Assembly: GCF_030644365.1 (NCBI RefSeq)
Contig: NZ_CP130058.1
Location: 1,736,001-1,800,000, forward strand
DNA from: Schaalia sp. HMT-172
Lineage (GTDB): Bacteria > Actinomycetota > Actinomycetes > Actinomycetales > Actinomycetaceae
Length of the DNA stretch: 64,000 nucleotides
Reading direction: 5' to 3'
Both the position numbers and the translations under genes were made by a program. This document shows, piece after piece, positions 24,618-33,993 of the stretch (positions within the stretch are counted from its first letter, which is position 1; every line of letters starts with the position of its first letter). The notes under the pieces were generated by a model, which did no database searches, was not told the origin of the DNA, and saw only the letters and a list, made by a program, of their open reading frames with translations.

Positions 24618-26414
24618 ATGAACCTCAGATTAAAGCGGTGGATCACCGCCGGCGCGGCTCTCGCCATGGTAGCCACCATGGGCCTGTCCGCATGCAGCAC
24701 CAACCGTGCGCTCACCTCGGAGACCGGAAAGAACGAGGTCACCATGGCCTCGCGTACTCCCAACTGGATCTTCCCGATCTCCGCCAAGGGCTACACGCAG
24801 GGTGAGAACGGCCAGTTCATCCAAGCGATGTACCGTCCGCTCTTCGCCTACAAGTCCTCCTCCGATACCCCCTACAAGATCAACCTCGACAAGTCCCTGG
24901 GCCTGGTTCCCGAGGTCTCCGAGGACGGTAAGACCTACACCATCACCCTGCGCGACGACGCGGAGTGGTCCGACGGCACTCCCGTCTCCACGCGCGACAT
25001 CGAGTTCTGGTGGAACCTCGTCACCAATAACAAGGGGGAGTGGGCCTCCTACAAGGAAGGCTTCTTCCCCGACGGTGCCTCCCTCGACATTAAGGACGAG
25101 CACACCTTCTCGATCACGACCACCGACGCCTTCAACCCGTCCTGGTTCATTGACAACCAGATCAACAAGGTTGCGCTGCTCCCCCAGCACGCGTGGGACA
25201 AGACCAGCGCCGACGAGGCCGTGTCCGATCTGGACCGCACCCCCGAGGGCGCGCAGGCCGTCTTCGCATACCTCCAGGGCGAAGCCAAGAACCTGTCCAC
25301 CTACGCCACCAACCCCCTGTGGCAGACGGTGAACGGCCCCTGGAGGCTCTCCTCCTTCACCCCCGACCAGGGCCTCGAACTGGTCCCCAACGAGAACTAC
25401 TGGGGCAAGGACAAGCCGCAGATCGACAAGCTGATCTACAAGGCCTTCACCGGTGACGACGCCGAGTTCAACTCCGTTCGCTCGGGCGCCATCGACTTCG
25501 GCTACATCCCCGCCGCCCAGTACAACCAGCGCTCCGCCGTCGAGAGCAAGGGCTACAACGTCTACCTGTGGGCGGGCAACACCATCACCTACCTGGCCCT
25601 GAACTTCGCACCCCAGGCCCCCGGCTCGAAGTACATCAACCAGAAGTACATCCGCCAGGCGATGCAGGAGCTCATCGACCAGCCGACCCTGTCGGAAAAG
25701 ATCTGGTCGGGTACCGCTTCCCCCACCTGCGGCCCCGTCCCCATGGCCGCCGATAAGGTCGGCACCACCGAAGGCTGCTTCTACAAGTTCGATCCGGACG
25801 CCGCCAAGAAGCTCCTCGAGGACCACGGCTGGAAGGTCGTCCCCGACGGCTCCACCACCTGCGAGAACCCCGGCACCGGCGAAGGCCAGTGCGGCGAGGG
25901 GATCGCGGCCGGCGACGCCCTGAGCTTCAAGCTCATCTCCCAGTCGGGCTTCGTCTCCACGCACCAGATGTTCGAAGAGATCATCTCTCAGTTCGGCAAG
26001 CTCGGCATCAAGATCGACATGAACGAGGTTCCCGACTCGGTCGGCGCGTCGCAGGCATGCGACGACGAGACCCCCTGCACGTGGGACCTGTCCTTCTTCG
26101 GATCCCAGACCTCGTGGGGCTTCCCGATCTACGCCTCCGGCGAGCGTCTCTTCGCGACCGGCGCGCCGGTCAACCTCGGTCAGTACTCCAACCCCGAGGC
26201 CGACAAGCTCATCGAAGAGTCGACGCGCTCGACCGCACCCGACGCCCTCCAGGCGTACAACGACTTCCTCGCGGAGGACCTCCCCGTCCTGTGGATGCCC
26301 AACCCGTACTACCAGATCACCGCTGTGAAGAACACGATTGACCTGGGAGAACTCGACGCCACGGGTGACACCTGGCCCGAGGACTGGGCGTGGAAGACCG
26401 ACGGGACTAAGTAA
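24618..26414 (+). CDS. Peptide ABC transporter substrate-binding lipoprotein
   Basis: 598 residues, SBP family 5 (OppA/DppA-like). The signal peptide ends in lipobox LSAC with Cys26 as the lipidated residue. Typical segments are YTITLRDDAEWSDGTPVSTRDIEFWW cluster (about 115-140), LVPNENYWGKDKPQIDKL and a C-terminal VLWMPNPYYQITAV. Extra cysteine-bearing loops (CGPVPM, CENPGTGEGQCGEG, CDDETPC) could form disulfides. GGAG lies about 6 nt before the ATG. It is the first gene of a complete transporter operon divergent from the ROK regulator. The ligand is probably an oligopeptide or glycopeptide. Confidence 0.92.
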   Translation: MNLRLKRWITAGAALAMVATMGLSACSTNRALTSETGKNEVTMASRTPNWIFPISAKGYTQGENGQFIQAMYRPLFAYKSSSDTPYKINLDKSLGLVPEVSEDGKTYTITLRDDAEWSDGTPVSTRDIEFWWNLVTNNKGEWASYKEGFFPDGASLDIKDEHTFSITTTDAFNPSWFIDNQINKVALLPQHAWDKTSADEAVSDLDRTPEGAQAVFAYLQGEAKNLSTYATNPLWQTVNGPWRLSSFTPDQGLELVPNENYWGKDKPQIDKLIYKAFTGDDAEFNSVRSGAIDFGYIPAAQYNQRSAVESKGYNVYLWAGNTITYLALNFAPQAPGSKYINQKYIRQAMQELIDQPTLSEKIWSGTASPTCGPVPMAADKVGTTEGCFYKFDPDAAKKLLEDHGWKVVPDGSTTCENPGTGEGQCGEGIAAGDALSFKLISQSGFVSTHQMFEEIISQFGKLGIKIDMNEVPDSVGASQACDDETPCTWDLSFFGSQTSWGFPIYASGERLFATGAPVNLGQYSNPEADKLIEESTRSTAPDALQAYNDFLAEDLPVLWMPNPYYQITAVKNTIDLGELDATGDTWPEDWAWKTDGTK

Positions 26415-26435
26415 GCGCTCGTCCCACCGCCTCAC

Positions 26436-26477
26436 GGGGCAGGCGCCCGCACCCGTTGCCGCGCGGGCGCCTGCCCC
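26436..26477 (+). terminator. Strong hairpin between lipoprotein and permease genes
   Basis: Perfect 15-bp GC-rich stem (26436-26450 with 26463-26477) and a 12-nt loop, no T-tract. In binding-protein operons such a structure usually stabilises or attenuates, raising lipoprotein mRNA over the permease mRNA. Confidence 0.7.
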
Positions 26478-26495
26478 CAACTTGTGGAGTTCGCA

Positions 26496-27455
26496 ATGAT
26501 TCAATTCATCCTCAAACGTCTCGGCCAGGCAGTCGTCGTCGTCTTCCTGGTCACCATCATCACCTTCATCCTGCTCCAGTCCCAGCCGGGCGGCGCCGCC
26601 CGAGCCGCACTGGGCAAAGACGCGACGAAAGAACAGCTCGCGGCCTTCGACCACGAAAATGGTTACGACAAGCCCATCCTCGAGCAATACACAATCTACG
26701 TCACCAAAATTGCGCACGGCGATTTCGGCTACTCCTACCAGCACAACCAGTCCGTCAACGACCTGCTGGCCGCCCGCCTGCCGCGCACCATCTTCCTCTC
26801 CCTGCTCTCCACCATCCTGGCCCTCATCATCGCGGTTCCCCTGGGCGTGTGGCAGGCGGTGAAGAGAAACAAGGCCCCCGACTACATCGTGACGATTGCG
26901 TGTCTGCTGGCCTACTCGACGCCCATCTTCTTCGCGGGCCTCCTCCTGATCGTCCTCTTCTCCCAGGTGTGGCCCATCCTGCCCAACGACGCCCCACAGG
27001 GAGAGAGCCTGTCCGTCATGTGGGAGCAGTGGGATCACCTGATCCTGCCGGTATGCGCCCTCTCTGTCGGCACAATCGCCGCCTACGCGCGCTACGTGCG
27101 CTCCTCGATGGTCGATAACCTCAACGAGCAGTATGTGCGCACGGCGCGCGCCAAGGGCCTGTCGGAGTTCCGCGTCGTCTTCGTGCACACGCTGCGCAAC
27201 GCCATGTTCCCCGTCATCACCATGATCGGCCTGTACATTCCCGCGATGTTCTGTGGCGCCCTCGTCATCGAGACGCTCTTCAACTTCAACGGCATGGGCT
27301 ACCTCTATTACCAGGCGACCGGCAGGCGAGACTACCCGATCCTCCTGGGCGTGGCGCTCATCGTCTCCTTCGCGACAGTCATCGGCGCCCTCCTGGCTGA
27401 CTTCCTGTACGCCGTTGCCGATCCTCGAATCCGACTGGCAGGACGATCCAAATGA
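26496..27455 (+). CDS. Peptide ABC transporter permease (DppB/OppB-type)
   Basis: 319 residues with six predicted membrane segments, the first at VVVVFLVTIITFILLQ. The EAA-type cytoplasmic loop for ATPase contact is YVRTARAKGLSEFRVVFVHTLRNA. I use ATG 26496, with GTGGAG 6 nt upstream, not the GTG at 26484, which is part of that site. It overlaps the next permease gene by 4 nt (ATGA). Confidence 0.93.
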   Translation: MIQFILKRLGQAVVVVFLVTIITFILLQSQPGGAARAALGKDATKEQLAAFDHENGYDKPILEQYTIYVTKIAHGDFGYSYQHNQSVNDLLAARLPRTIFLSLLSTILALIIAVPLGVWQAVKRNKAPDYIVTIACLLAYSTPIFFAGLLLIVLFSQVWPILPNDAPQGESLSVMWEQWDHLILPVCALSVGTIAAYARYVRSSMVDNLNEQYVRTARAKGLSEFRVVFVHTLRNAMFPVITMIGLYIPAMFCGALVIETLFNFNGMGYLYYQATGRRDYPILLGVALIVSFATVIGALLADFLYAVADPRIRLAGRSK

Positions 27456-28351
27456 GCACAGCAACCGCCACCCCCACCGCGCCAGCGAAGGCGCGCACCG
27501 CCCCCAAGTCCACGAAGCTCCAGGGCCTGCAGGTCTTCATGGAGAACCGGCTCGCCGTCTTCGGCGTGTGCATGCTCCTGATTCTGCTGGCGTTCTCCTT
27601 CATCGGTCCACTCTTCTACGTGACCGACCAGGTTCACACCGACCTCATGAACTCGGCGCTGCCTCCCTCCTCCGAGCACCCGCTCGGCACGGACATGGTC
27701 GGCTACGACCAGCTCGGCCGCCTCATGAAGGGCGGACAGACCTCGATCATCGTCGGCCTCTTCGCCGGCATCATCGCGACCACGATCGGCACCCTGTACG
27801 GCGCGATCGCGGGCTTCGTCGGGGGCTGGATCGACGCGATCATGATGCGCATCGTTGACGCGCTCATGTCCGTGCCCGTCCTGTTCCTCTTCATGCTCAT
27901 CGCGACGATGATCCCCCCGACGGTCCCCGTCCTGATCATCATCATGTCGGCTCTGTCCTGGCTGGGCACGTCCCGACTGATCCGAGGCGAGGCCCTGTCC
28001 CTGCGCACGCGCGAATACGTCGTCGCGATGCGAGGCATGGGCGGGTCGATGCCCCGGGCGATCCGCACGCACATCGTGCGCAACACGATCGGTACCGTCA
28101 TCGTCAACGCAACCTTCCAGGTCGCCGACGCCGTCCTCTACGTCGCTTACCTGTCGTTCCTTGGCCTGGGCGCGCAGCCTCCCGCCACCGACTGGGGAGC
28201 CATGCTCTCCAACAGCCAGTCGCACGTGTATTCGGGCAACTGGTGGCTGCTCTACCCGCCGGGCGTCCTCATCATCATCCTGGTCTTGTCGTTCAACTTT
28301 ATCGGCGACGGCCTGCGTGACGCCTTCGAAGTTCGACTGCGCAAGAGGTGA
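27452..28351 (+). CDS. Peptide ABC transporter permease (DppC/OppC-type)
   Basis: 299 residues. The N-terminal cytoplasmic tail rich in Ala, Thr and Pro is followed by six membrane segments. HPLGTDMVGYDQLGRLMKGG is the family's N-terminal signature, and REYVVAMRGMGGSMPRAIRTHI is the EAA loop. It partners with the preceding permease to form the channel. Start overlaps the upstream stop by 4 nt. Confidence 0.93.
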   Translation: MSTATATPTAPAKARTAPKSTKLQGLQVFMENRLAVFGVCMLLILLAFSFIGPLFYVTDQVHTDLMNSALPPSSEHPLGTDMVGYDQLGRLMKGGQTSIIVGLFAGIIATTIGTLYGAIAGFVGGWIDAIMMRIVDALMSVPVLFLFMLIATMIPPTVPVLIIIMSALSWLGTSRLIRGEALSLRTREYVVAMRGMGGSMPRAIRTHIVRNTIGTVIVNATFQVADAVLYVAYLSFLGLGAQPPATDWGAMLSNSQSHVYSGNWWLLYPPGVLIIILVLSFNFIGDGLRDAFEVRLRKR

Positions 28352-28359
28352 GAACTACT

Positions 28360-30441
28360 ATGGATTACTCTCCGCTCCTGGACATCCAGGACCTCCACAC
28401 GGACATTGAGATTCGCTCCGGCGTGGTCCACGCCCTCTCGGGTGTCGACCTGTACGTGAACCCCGGCGAGACGCTGGGCATCGTGGGCGAGTCCGGCTCC
28501 GGCAAGACGATGACCGCCCTGTCGCTCATGGGTCTGCTCCCCCAGGGAGGCCGCGTCTCCTCGGGTTCCATCTACCTCGATGGGCAGGACCTGACGAAGA
28601 TGCCGCTGCACGCCAAGCGCAAGCTGCGCGGCACGAAGGTCGGCATGATCTTCCAGGATCCCCTGACCTCGCTGAATCCGACCATGAAGATCGGCCTGCA
28701 GGTCTGTGAGCCGCTGCGCGTGCACAAGAACATGTCGAAGAAGGACGCGCTTGAGCGCGCCGTCGAGATCCTCAAGCGCGTGGGCATGCCGCGTCCCGAG
28801 ATCGTCATCAACAACTACCCGCACCAGCTGTCGGGCGGCATGCGCCAGCGTGTCATGATCGCCATGGCCCTCGTGTGCGAGCCGCGTATCCTCATCGCCG
28901 ATGAGCCCACGACGGCCCTGGACGTGACAACCCAGATGCAGATCCTCGACCTCATCGACGAGCTGCGCGACGAGTACCAGATGGGCGTCATCCTCATCAC
29001 GCACGACCTGGGCGTGGTTGCCGGTCACACGGATCGCGTGGCGGTCATGTACGCCGGTCGCATCGTGGAGACGGCACCCACCAAGACGCTTTTCACCGAG
29101 CCGAAGCACCGCTACACGAGCTCGCTCATGGCGGCACTGCCCGAGCGGGCGCTCGCCGCGGGCACGAAGCTGTTCTCGATCCCGGGTGCTCCCCCCTCGC
29201 TGACGAATCTGCCGGTGGGTTGTCGTTTCGCCTCCCGCTGCCTGTGGGCCGGAGCCGAGTGCGTGGATCGCTACCCGGATCTGTCGGGCGAGGGCTTCCA
29301 CACCTACTCGTGCTTCCACCCCGTCCAGGAGGGCGACGAGTCCCCCGCGGAGCTTCAGGCGAAGCTCGAGGGCTCCGCTCCGATCGACGAGGCAGTGGCC
29401 GAGCCGGGTGCGCAGGTCGTCTATGGGGAGGTTGAGGACACTGACGAGGTTCTCCTGGACGTCAAGGAGGCCTCCCGCGAGTACGCGTCCTCCGGATCGG
29501 GCTTCTTGAAGCGCGACAAGGGGGTCGTCTCCGCCGTCGACCGTGTCTCGATCACCCTGAAGAAGGGCGAAACCTACGGCCTCGTGGGCGAGTCAGGCTG
29601 TGGCAAGTCGACGATGGGGCGCCTGATCGCGGGCTTGGAGCCACCCTCGGGCGGCGCTATCGAGCTCGGTGGGCGCGACCTGGCGACTCTCAAGGGCCGC
29701 GACGCGGTGCGAATCCACCGCGACGTGCAGATGATGTTCCAGGACTCCTACGCGGCGATGGATCCGCGCATGCGTATCGACCAGATTCTGGCCGAGCCCA
29801 TGAGCATCCAGAAGACCGGCAACATGCGTCAGATCGCCGCGCGCATCATGGAGATCATCGAACAGGTTGGCCTGACCGAAGAGATCCTGGACCGCTACCC
29901 GCATGAGTTTTCGGGCGGCCAGCTCCAGCGCATCGGCTTCGCCCGCTCGCTGACCCTGGCACCCGATCTGATCGTGGCGGACGAGCCCGTCTCCGCGCTG
30001 GACGTGTCGGTGCAGGCTCAGGTGCTCAACCTCATGAAGGACCTGCAGGCCGAGCTGGGCCTGTCCTACCTGTTCATCAGCCACGACCTGGCGGTCGTCC
30101 AGTACATGGCGGACCGCATCGGCGTCATGTACCTGGGCCGCATCGTCGAGGAGGGACCGGCGAAGGAGGTGGTCGAGAACCCGAAGCATCCCTACACGAA
30201 GGCGCTCATCGACTCGATCCCCGTGCCCGACCCTGAGTTCTCCCACGACGACCAGGCGATCAAGCTGACGGGCGAGCCCCCGAGCGCGGTCAACCCGCCC
30301 AAGGGCTGCCGCTTCCGGCCACGCTGCCCCTTCGCCGGCGAGGAATGCAAGATTCAGCCGCTCCTCACGGAAGAGACGCACCGCGTGGCCTGCCACCACC
30401 CCCTCCTGCAGATGAGCACGACGCAAGAGGTGGACGCGTAA
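28360..30441 (+). CDS. Fused double ATPase of peptide ABC transporter (OppD-OppF)
   Basis: 693 residues with two complete ABC domains. In the first (about 1-265), Walker A is [10 protein letters not shown], the signature is LSGGMRQR and Walker B is [11 protein letters not shown]. In the second (about 365-620), they are [19 protein letters not shown] and [12 protein letters not shown]. Each domain ends with the oligopeptide-transporter C-terminal extension and its cysteine pattern ([16 protein letters not shown]). An acidic linker of about 60 residues joins the halves. ATG 28360 has AGAGG/GTGAG about 7 nt upstream; the GTG at 28348 is less likely. One polypeptide supplies both nucleotide-binding sites. 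Confidence 0.93.
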   Translation: MDYSPLLDIQDLHTDIEIRSGVVHALSGVDLYVNPGETLGIVGESGSGKTMTALSLMGLLPQGGRVSSGSIYLDGQDLTKMPLHAKRKLRGTKVGMIFQDPLTSLNPTMKIGLQVCEPLRVHKNMSKKDALERAVEILKRVGMPRPEIVINNYPHQLSGGMRQRVMIAMALVCEPRILIADEPTTALDVTTQMQILDLIDELRDEYQMGVILITHDLGVVAGHTDRVAVMYAGRIVETAPTKTLFTEPKHRYTSSLMAALPERALAAGTKLFSIPGAPPSLTNLPVGCRFASRCLWAGAECVDRYPDLSGEGFHTYSCFHPVQEGDESPAELQAKLEGSAPIDEAVAEPGAQVVYGEVEDTDEVLLDVKEASREYASSGSGFLKRDKGVVSAVDRVSITLKKGETYGLVGESGCGKSTMGRLIAGLEPPSGGAIELGGRDLATLKGRDAVRIHRDVQMMFQDSYAAMDPRMRIDQILAEPMSIQKTGNMRQIAARIMEIIEQVGLTEEILDRYPHEFSGGQLQRIGFARSLTLAPDLIVADEPVSALDVSVQAQVLNLMKDLQAELGLSYLFISHDLAVVQYMADRIGVMYLGRIVEEGPAKEVVENPKHPYTKALIDSIPVPDPEFSHDDQAIKLTGEPPSAVNPPKGCRFRPRCPFAGEECKIQPLLTEETHRVACHHPLLQMSTTQEVDA

Positions 30442-30472
30442 ACGCGTAGACGTTCACGGCGTGCTCCACAGA

Positions 30473-30509
30473 AGCGTCCCCGGCCCGAATCAATCGGGTC
30501 GGGGACGCT
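30473..30509 (+). terminator. Terminator of the peptide-transporter operon
   Basis: 16-bp stem with one G-T pair (30473-30488 with 30494-30509), 5-nt loop, followed by TTGTGTG. It begins 31 nt after the ATPase stop. Confidence 0.8.
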
Positions 30510-30542
30510 TTGTGTGCTCCCCCACTGAGGCGACGCGGGTAT

Positions 30543-30580
30543 GGGTGTGGGGTGCGGCCGTCAGGTCGCACCCCACACCC
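30543..30580 (-). terminator. Terminator of the HU gene
   Basis: Perfect 14-bp stem (30543-30556 with 30567-30580) with a 10-nt loop, 21 nt past the HU stop codon on the minus strand. Confidence 0.78.
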
Positions 30581-30600
30581 AGGTTGCTGTCGTCAGTGCG

Positions 30601-30882
30601 TCACTTGGAGACGGCCTTCTTCAGCGTGGAGCCAGCGGAGAGCTTGACGCCGTAGCCGGCGGGAATCTTGATCTCTTCGCCGGTGCGGGGGTTACGCCCG
30701 GTGCGCGCGGCGCGCTCGACGCGCTCGACGGAGAGGAGGCCGGTCACCTTGACGGCCTCGCCCTTAGCCAGGGACTCAACGAGGACGGCCTGGAAAGCGG
30801 CCAGGGCCTCGTCAGCCTTCGCCTTGGTCAGGTCGGCACGCTCGGCAATCTGAGCAACAAGCTCGGTACGGTTCACGGACAT
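30601..30882 (-). CDS. hup: HU family DNA-binding protein
   Basis: A 93-residue nucleoid protein of normal bacterial HU size, without the Lys/Ala-rich tail found in mycobacterial HupB. MSVNRTELVAQIAERADLTK is the N-terminal dimerisation helix, and GRNPRTGEEIKIPAGYGVKL the DNA-binding arm, containing the signature RNPxTGEEI. GAGG lies about 8 nt before the ATG. It stands alone between terminators. Confidence 0.95.
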   Translation of the reverse strand: MSVNRTELVAQIAERADLTKAKADEALAAFQAVLVESLAKGEAVKVTGLLSVERVERAARTGRNPRTGEEIKIPAGYGVKLSAGSTLKKAVSK

Positions 30883-31065
30883 TGAGAAACCTCATTCCTG
30901 TTCGTTCTTGGTTACCACTGTCGTGGCCACGAATGACACACTACGAAATCTCTGGCGTTTTCGCCGGGTTTAGGGCCATATTTCGCGGAATTCACGAAAA
31001 TTGCTCGCATTTCAACCCAAAAACATCCAATAATGTAACGACGGTCACATCAACTTGCCAGGTGT

Positions 31066-31323
31066 TCAGCACGACGAGACCCGCAAACATGCGATCACCG
31101 GCGTATTTTTCGGTAATGACAGCACCCCTCTTGACGGAGCAATCCACCGCAACGACGCCCCGACAGCATGAGCTGCCTGCGTGACGTTCAAACCATCAGC
31201 AAGAGAGCGCACATACTCCCGATGCCGAGCCTGACACGCCGCACGACGGGAGGGGTACTCAACCCCCCGACAAACACAACCAAGAGTGGCCGCAACAAAC
31301 TCCGTCACCAAGAACCGTTGCAA
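31066..31323 (-). pseudogene. Possible transposase N-terminal remnant
   Basis: A short minus-strand frame whose middle part (ARHREYVRSLADGLNVTQAAHA) resembles the helix-turn-helix start of IS30-type transposases. The rest has no match I recognise, no DDE catalytic part is present and no inverted repeats are visible. It abuts the end of the broken LacI-type gene at 31337, consistent with an old insertion. Low confidence. Confidence 0.35.
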
Positions 31324-31336
31324 CCACCACGAGAAC

Positions 31337-31568
31337 CTAGAGGACCGAGGTCGTGGTCACGACGCCGATAATGCCCGAGCGGGCGGTCACCAGGGCGCGG
31401 GCCACGGAGTTCGGGCGGTAGCCCAGCTGCTCGATCGCAGCCTGCACGCTCACGTGTCCGAGGCGACACGCGCCCCTGACCGTTCAGCACGCGAGACACC
31501 GTCTAATGCAAGACACCAACCAATTCGGCCACATCCGCCATCGACGGGGGACGACCATTGCGCGTCAT
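31337..31568 (-). pseudogene. Broken LacI family regulator (N-terminal fragment)
   Basis: ATG 31568 with GGAGG upstream opens MTRNGRPPSMADVAELVGV, the start of a LacI-type helix-turn-helix. It is then interrupted by a stop codon where HQTVSRVLNG would be expected: TVSRVLNGQGRVSPRTRER continues after the stop. A 2-nt loss then shifts the frame and AIEQLGYRPNSVARALVTAR follows, ending at a stop at 31337. The sugar-binding domain is missing. The fragment points to deletion or insertion at this spot, beside the transposase-like remnant. Confidence 0.8.
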
Positions 31569-31734
31569 ACAGGCCTCCCTCCCACACTCATCCGCCAGTG
31601 CTCTCATGGCAAACGAAGAGAGTCCACGACATATAACGCGCCACACTTTTTAAATAACTCGTAAAATCATCACTCCGATCACAGAGAATAGAGGGGTCCC
31701 TAACACCACTTGGATAAAGGTCCAGGAGACCCAG

Positions 31735-33675
31735 ATGGCATCAAGCCCCTCGTCCGCTCCCCACCCCGTCGATCAAGTCCCTCCCTTTGGAAAACTCACC
31801 ATCCTCGGCATTCAGCACGTCCTCGCGTTCTACGCGGGCGCCGTGGTCGTCCCGCTTGTCATCGCCTCTGGCCTCGGGCTCGACCATGAAACACTCGTTC
31901 ACCTCATCAACGCCGATCTACTCACCTGCGGTATCGCCACCATCATCCAGTCGGCCGGTATCGGCCGCTTCATCGGCGTGAAGCTCCCGCTCATCCAGGG
32001 CGTGACCTTCACCGCCGTCTCCCCCCTCATCGCAATTGGCGCGGCGGCCACACCCCCCGGCGCCGACCCGCGGACCGGCCTGGCCACCATGTACGGCTCC
32101 ATCATCGCCGTCGGCCTCATCGTCTTCCTGGTCGCCCCCTTCTTCGCCAAGCTCCTGCGCTTCTTCCCGCCCATCGTCACGGGCACCCTGCTGACGGTCA
32201 TGGGCACGACCCTGATCTCTGTGTCCGCCGGCGACATCGTCGCCTGGGCCGATAAGGCCGCCGACGACGCCGCCAAGACAACCGCAACCTACGAGGCTCT
32301 CGGCCTCGCATTCGGCACCATCGCCATCATCATCATCATTCAGCGCCTCTTCAAGGGCTTCATGGGCACCCTGTCCGTCCTCCTCGGCCTGCTGATCATG
32401 ACGGCCGTCGCCTTCGCGGCGGGCAAGACCGACTTCTCTGGCGTCGGCGAGGCCAGCTGGGTGGCCATCACGACGCCCTTCTACTTCGGCATCCCGAAGT
32501 TCTCGCTGACAGCAATCATCGCGATGATCATCGTCATGGCGGTAACCGCCGTGGAGACCACGGGCGACGTCTTCGCCACCGGCGAGGTCGTCGGCAAGCG
32601 CATCGCCCCGCGCGACATCGCCAACGCCCTGCGCGCCGACGGCCTCTCGACCCTGCTGGGTGGCGTCCTCAACTCCTTCCCCTACACCTGTTTCGCGCAG
32701 AACGTGGGCCTGGTGCGCCTGACCCGCGTGAAGTCCCGCTGGGTCGTCACGACAGCTGGCGTCTTCATGATCGTCCTCGGCCTGCTGCCCAAGGCGGCGG
32801 CCATCGTCGCAGCCATCCCCCAGCCCGTCATCGGCGGCGCCTCGCTGGCGATGTTCGCCAACGTTGCCGTCGTGGGCATCCAGACCCTGTCGAAGGTGGA
32901 CCTGCGCGATAACCGCAACGCCGTCATCGTCTCCACGTCGATTGGCCTGGCTCTCCTCGTGACCCTCAAGCCGGGCATCGTGTCGGTCATGCCGTCCTGG
33001 CTGCAGATCATCTTCGGCTCCGGCGTGACGATCGGCTCGCTGACGGCCATCATCCTGAACCTCCTGTTCTTCCACATCGGACGCCCCGCCTCGCCGGACG
33101 TGGCCGTGGTGGACGGGAAGAAGATCAACCTGGATGACGTCAACGCGATGGATCGACAGGCTTTCGTGTCGGCTTTCTCCAAGATGTTCACGACGAAGAC
33201 GTGGCCGGCCGAGCGGGCATGGGAGGCGCGTCCCTTCGCGTCCGTGTCCGAGCTTCGTTCCTCCTTCGAGGACGCGGTCCTGTCGGCGACGCCGCAGGAG
33301 GCGGAGGAGCTCATCGCCTCGTATGCCGACATTGTTTCCCTGGTCCTGGACGGGCAGGGCGACGAGCAGTCGCTGGCGGACACCTCGAATCTGTCGATCG
33401 GCGAGCTGACCGACAAGGAGGCCGAGGAACTGCGCACCCTGGCCACCGCCTACCGCACGAAGTTCGGCCGCCCGCTGGTCATCTGCGTGGACAACGTGGT
33501 GGATCGTAAGCACCTGCTCGAGTCCGGCTGGCGCCGCGTCGAGCACTCCCCCGCCCGCGAGGCCCGCTTCGCGCTCGGTGAGGTCATCGACATCGCCGAC
33601 CTGCGTTTCGATCAGCTGGTCGCAGACGCCAACCCCATGCGCGCCGCCTGGGACGCGGGGGTCGAGCGCTTCTAA
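31735..33675 (+). CDS. Xanthine/urate-type permease fused to an OHCU-decarboxylase-like domain
   Basis: 646 residues. Residues 1 to about 450 form a nucleobase-cation symporter-2 permease with 12-14 membrane segments. PFGKLTILGIQHVLAFYAGAV lies at the N-terminus, and the QNVGLVRLTRVKSRWV segment follows the substrate-site region. Residues about 472-640 match OHCU decarboxylase, the last enzyme of the uricase route to allantoin (FVSAF, WPAERAWEARPFASVSEL, LATAYRTKFGRPLVICV, ALGEVIDIADLRFDQL). The catalytic HPDL motif of that family is replaced by YADI (Tyr530), and the conserved Glu region is changed, so the domain is probably inactive and regulatory. AGGAG lies about 8 nt before the ATG. Urate or xanthine is the likely substrate. 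Confidence 0.85.
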   Translation: MASSPSSAPHPVDQVPPFGKLTILGIQHVLAFYAGAVVVPLVIASGLGLDHETLVHLINADLLTCGIATIIQSAGIGRFIGVKLPLIQGVTFTAVSPLIAIGAAATPPGADPRTGLATMYGSIIAVGLIVFLVAPFFAKLLRFFPPIVTGTLLTVMGTTLISVSAGDIVAWADKAADDAAKTTATYEALGLAFGTIAIIIIIQRLFKGFMGTLSVLLGLLIMTAVAFAAGKTDFSGVGEASWVAITTPFYFGIPKFSLTAIIAMIIVMAVTAVETTGDVFATGEVVGKRIAPRDIANALRADGLSTLLGGVLNSFPYTCFAQNVGLVRLTRVKSRWVVTTAGVFMIVLGLLPKAAAIVAAIPQPVIGGASLAMFANVAVVGIQTLSKVDLRDNRNAVIVSTSIGLALLVTLKPGIVSVMPSWLQIIFGSGVTIGSLTAIILNLLFFHIGRPASPDVAVVDGKKINLDDVNAMDRQAFVSAFSKMFTTKTWPAERAWEARPFASVSELRSSFEDAVLSATPQEAEELIASYADIVSLVLDGQGDEQSLADTSNLSIGELTDKEAEELRTLATAYRTKFGRPLVICVDNVVDRKHLLESGWRRVEHSPAREARFALGEVIDIADLRFDQLVADANPMRAAWDAGVERF

Positions 33676-33700
33676 GCTCGCTCGCCCTTTCACCGACGAG

Positions 33701-33750
33701 GCCGGGGCGCGTTGGGTTCTCTCGTGGAGCCCGGCGCGCCCCGGCTTTTT
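33701..33750 (+). terminator. Rho-independent terminator of the permease gene
   Basis: GCCGGGGCGCG pairs with CGCGCCCCGGC, extended by further wobble pairs, directly followed by TTTTT (33746-33750). It is preceded by the GACGAGGCCGGGG motif (33695-33707). Confidence 0.85.
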
Positions 33751-33912
33751 CACCTGCCACAGCTCACTCCGGCATTTCTTACCTCGACGATCCGCACTGT
33801 AGACACCACGACACCCGACCAGCGATGTTGGCGCCAGTTAACGGAGCAGCGCATGAGTGTCGGCTATGCCGCAGCAAAGCCCTCAGCACAAGCAGGCCTC
33901 ACGACACAAAGT

Positions 33913-33993
33913 CGCATGCAATTCCACAACACAAGTGACATGACGATACGTACTGAGACAGACGAACAAGATTGTTGACGGGAATTGCATGCG
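33913..33993. repeat. Inverted-repeat element copy 1
   Basis: Perfect 13-bp terminal inverted repeats CGCATGCAATTCC / GGAATTGCATGCG enclosing 55 nt. The same termini occur on four other elements at 34.4, 54.9, 55.6 and 55.8 kb. Confidence 0.7.

Noticed and set aside
24630-27464. Minus-strand 944-codon open frame spanning lipoprotein and permease genes
   Set aside because: Exactly antisense to two well supported transporter genes, no domain or signal recognisable. Long stop-free antisense frames are common at this GC content.
31918-33753. Minus-strand 611-codon open frame
   Set aside because: Antisense shadow of the permease-fusion gene, composed mostly of Gly, Asp, His and Arg.
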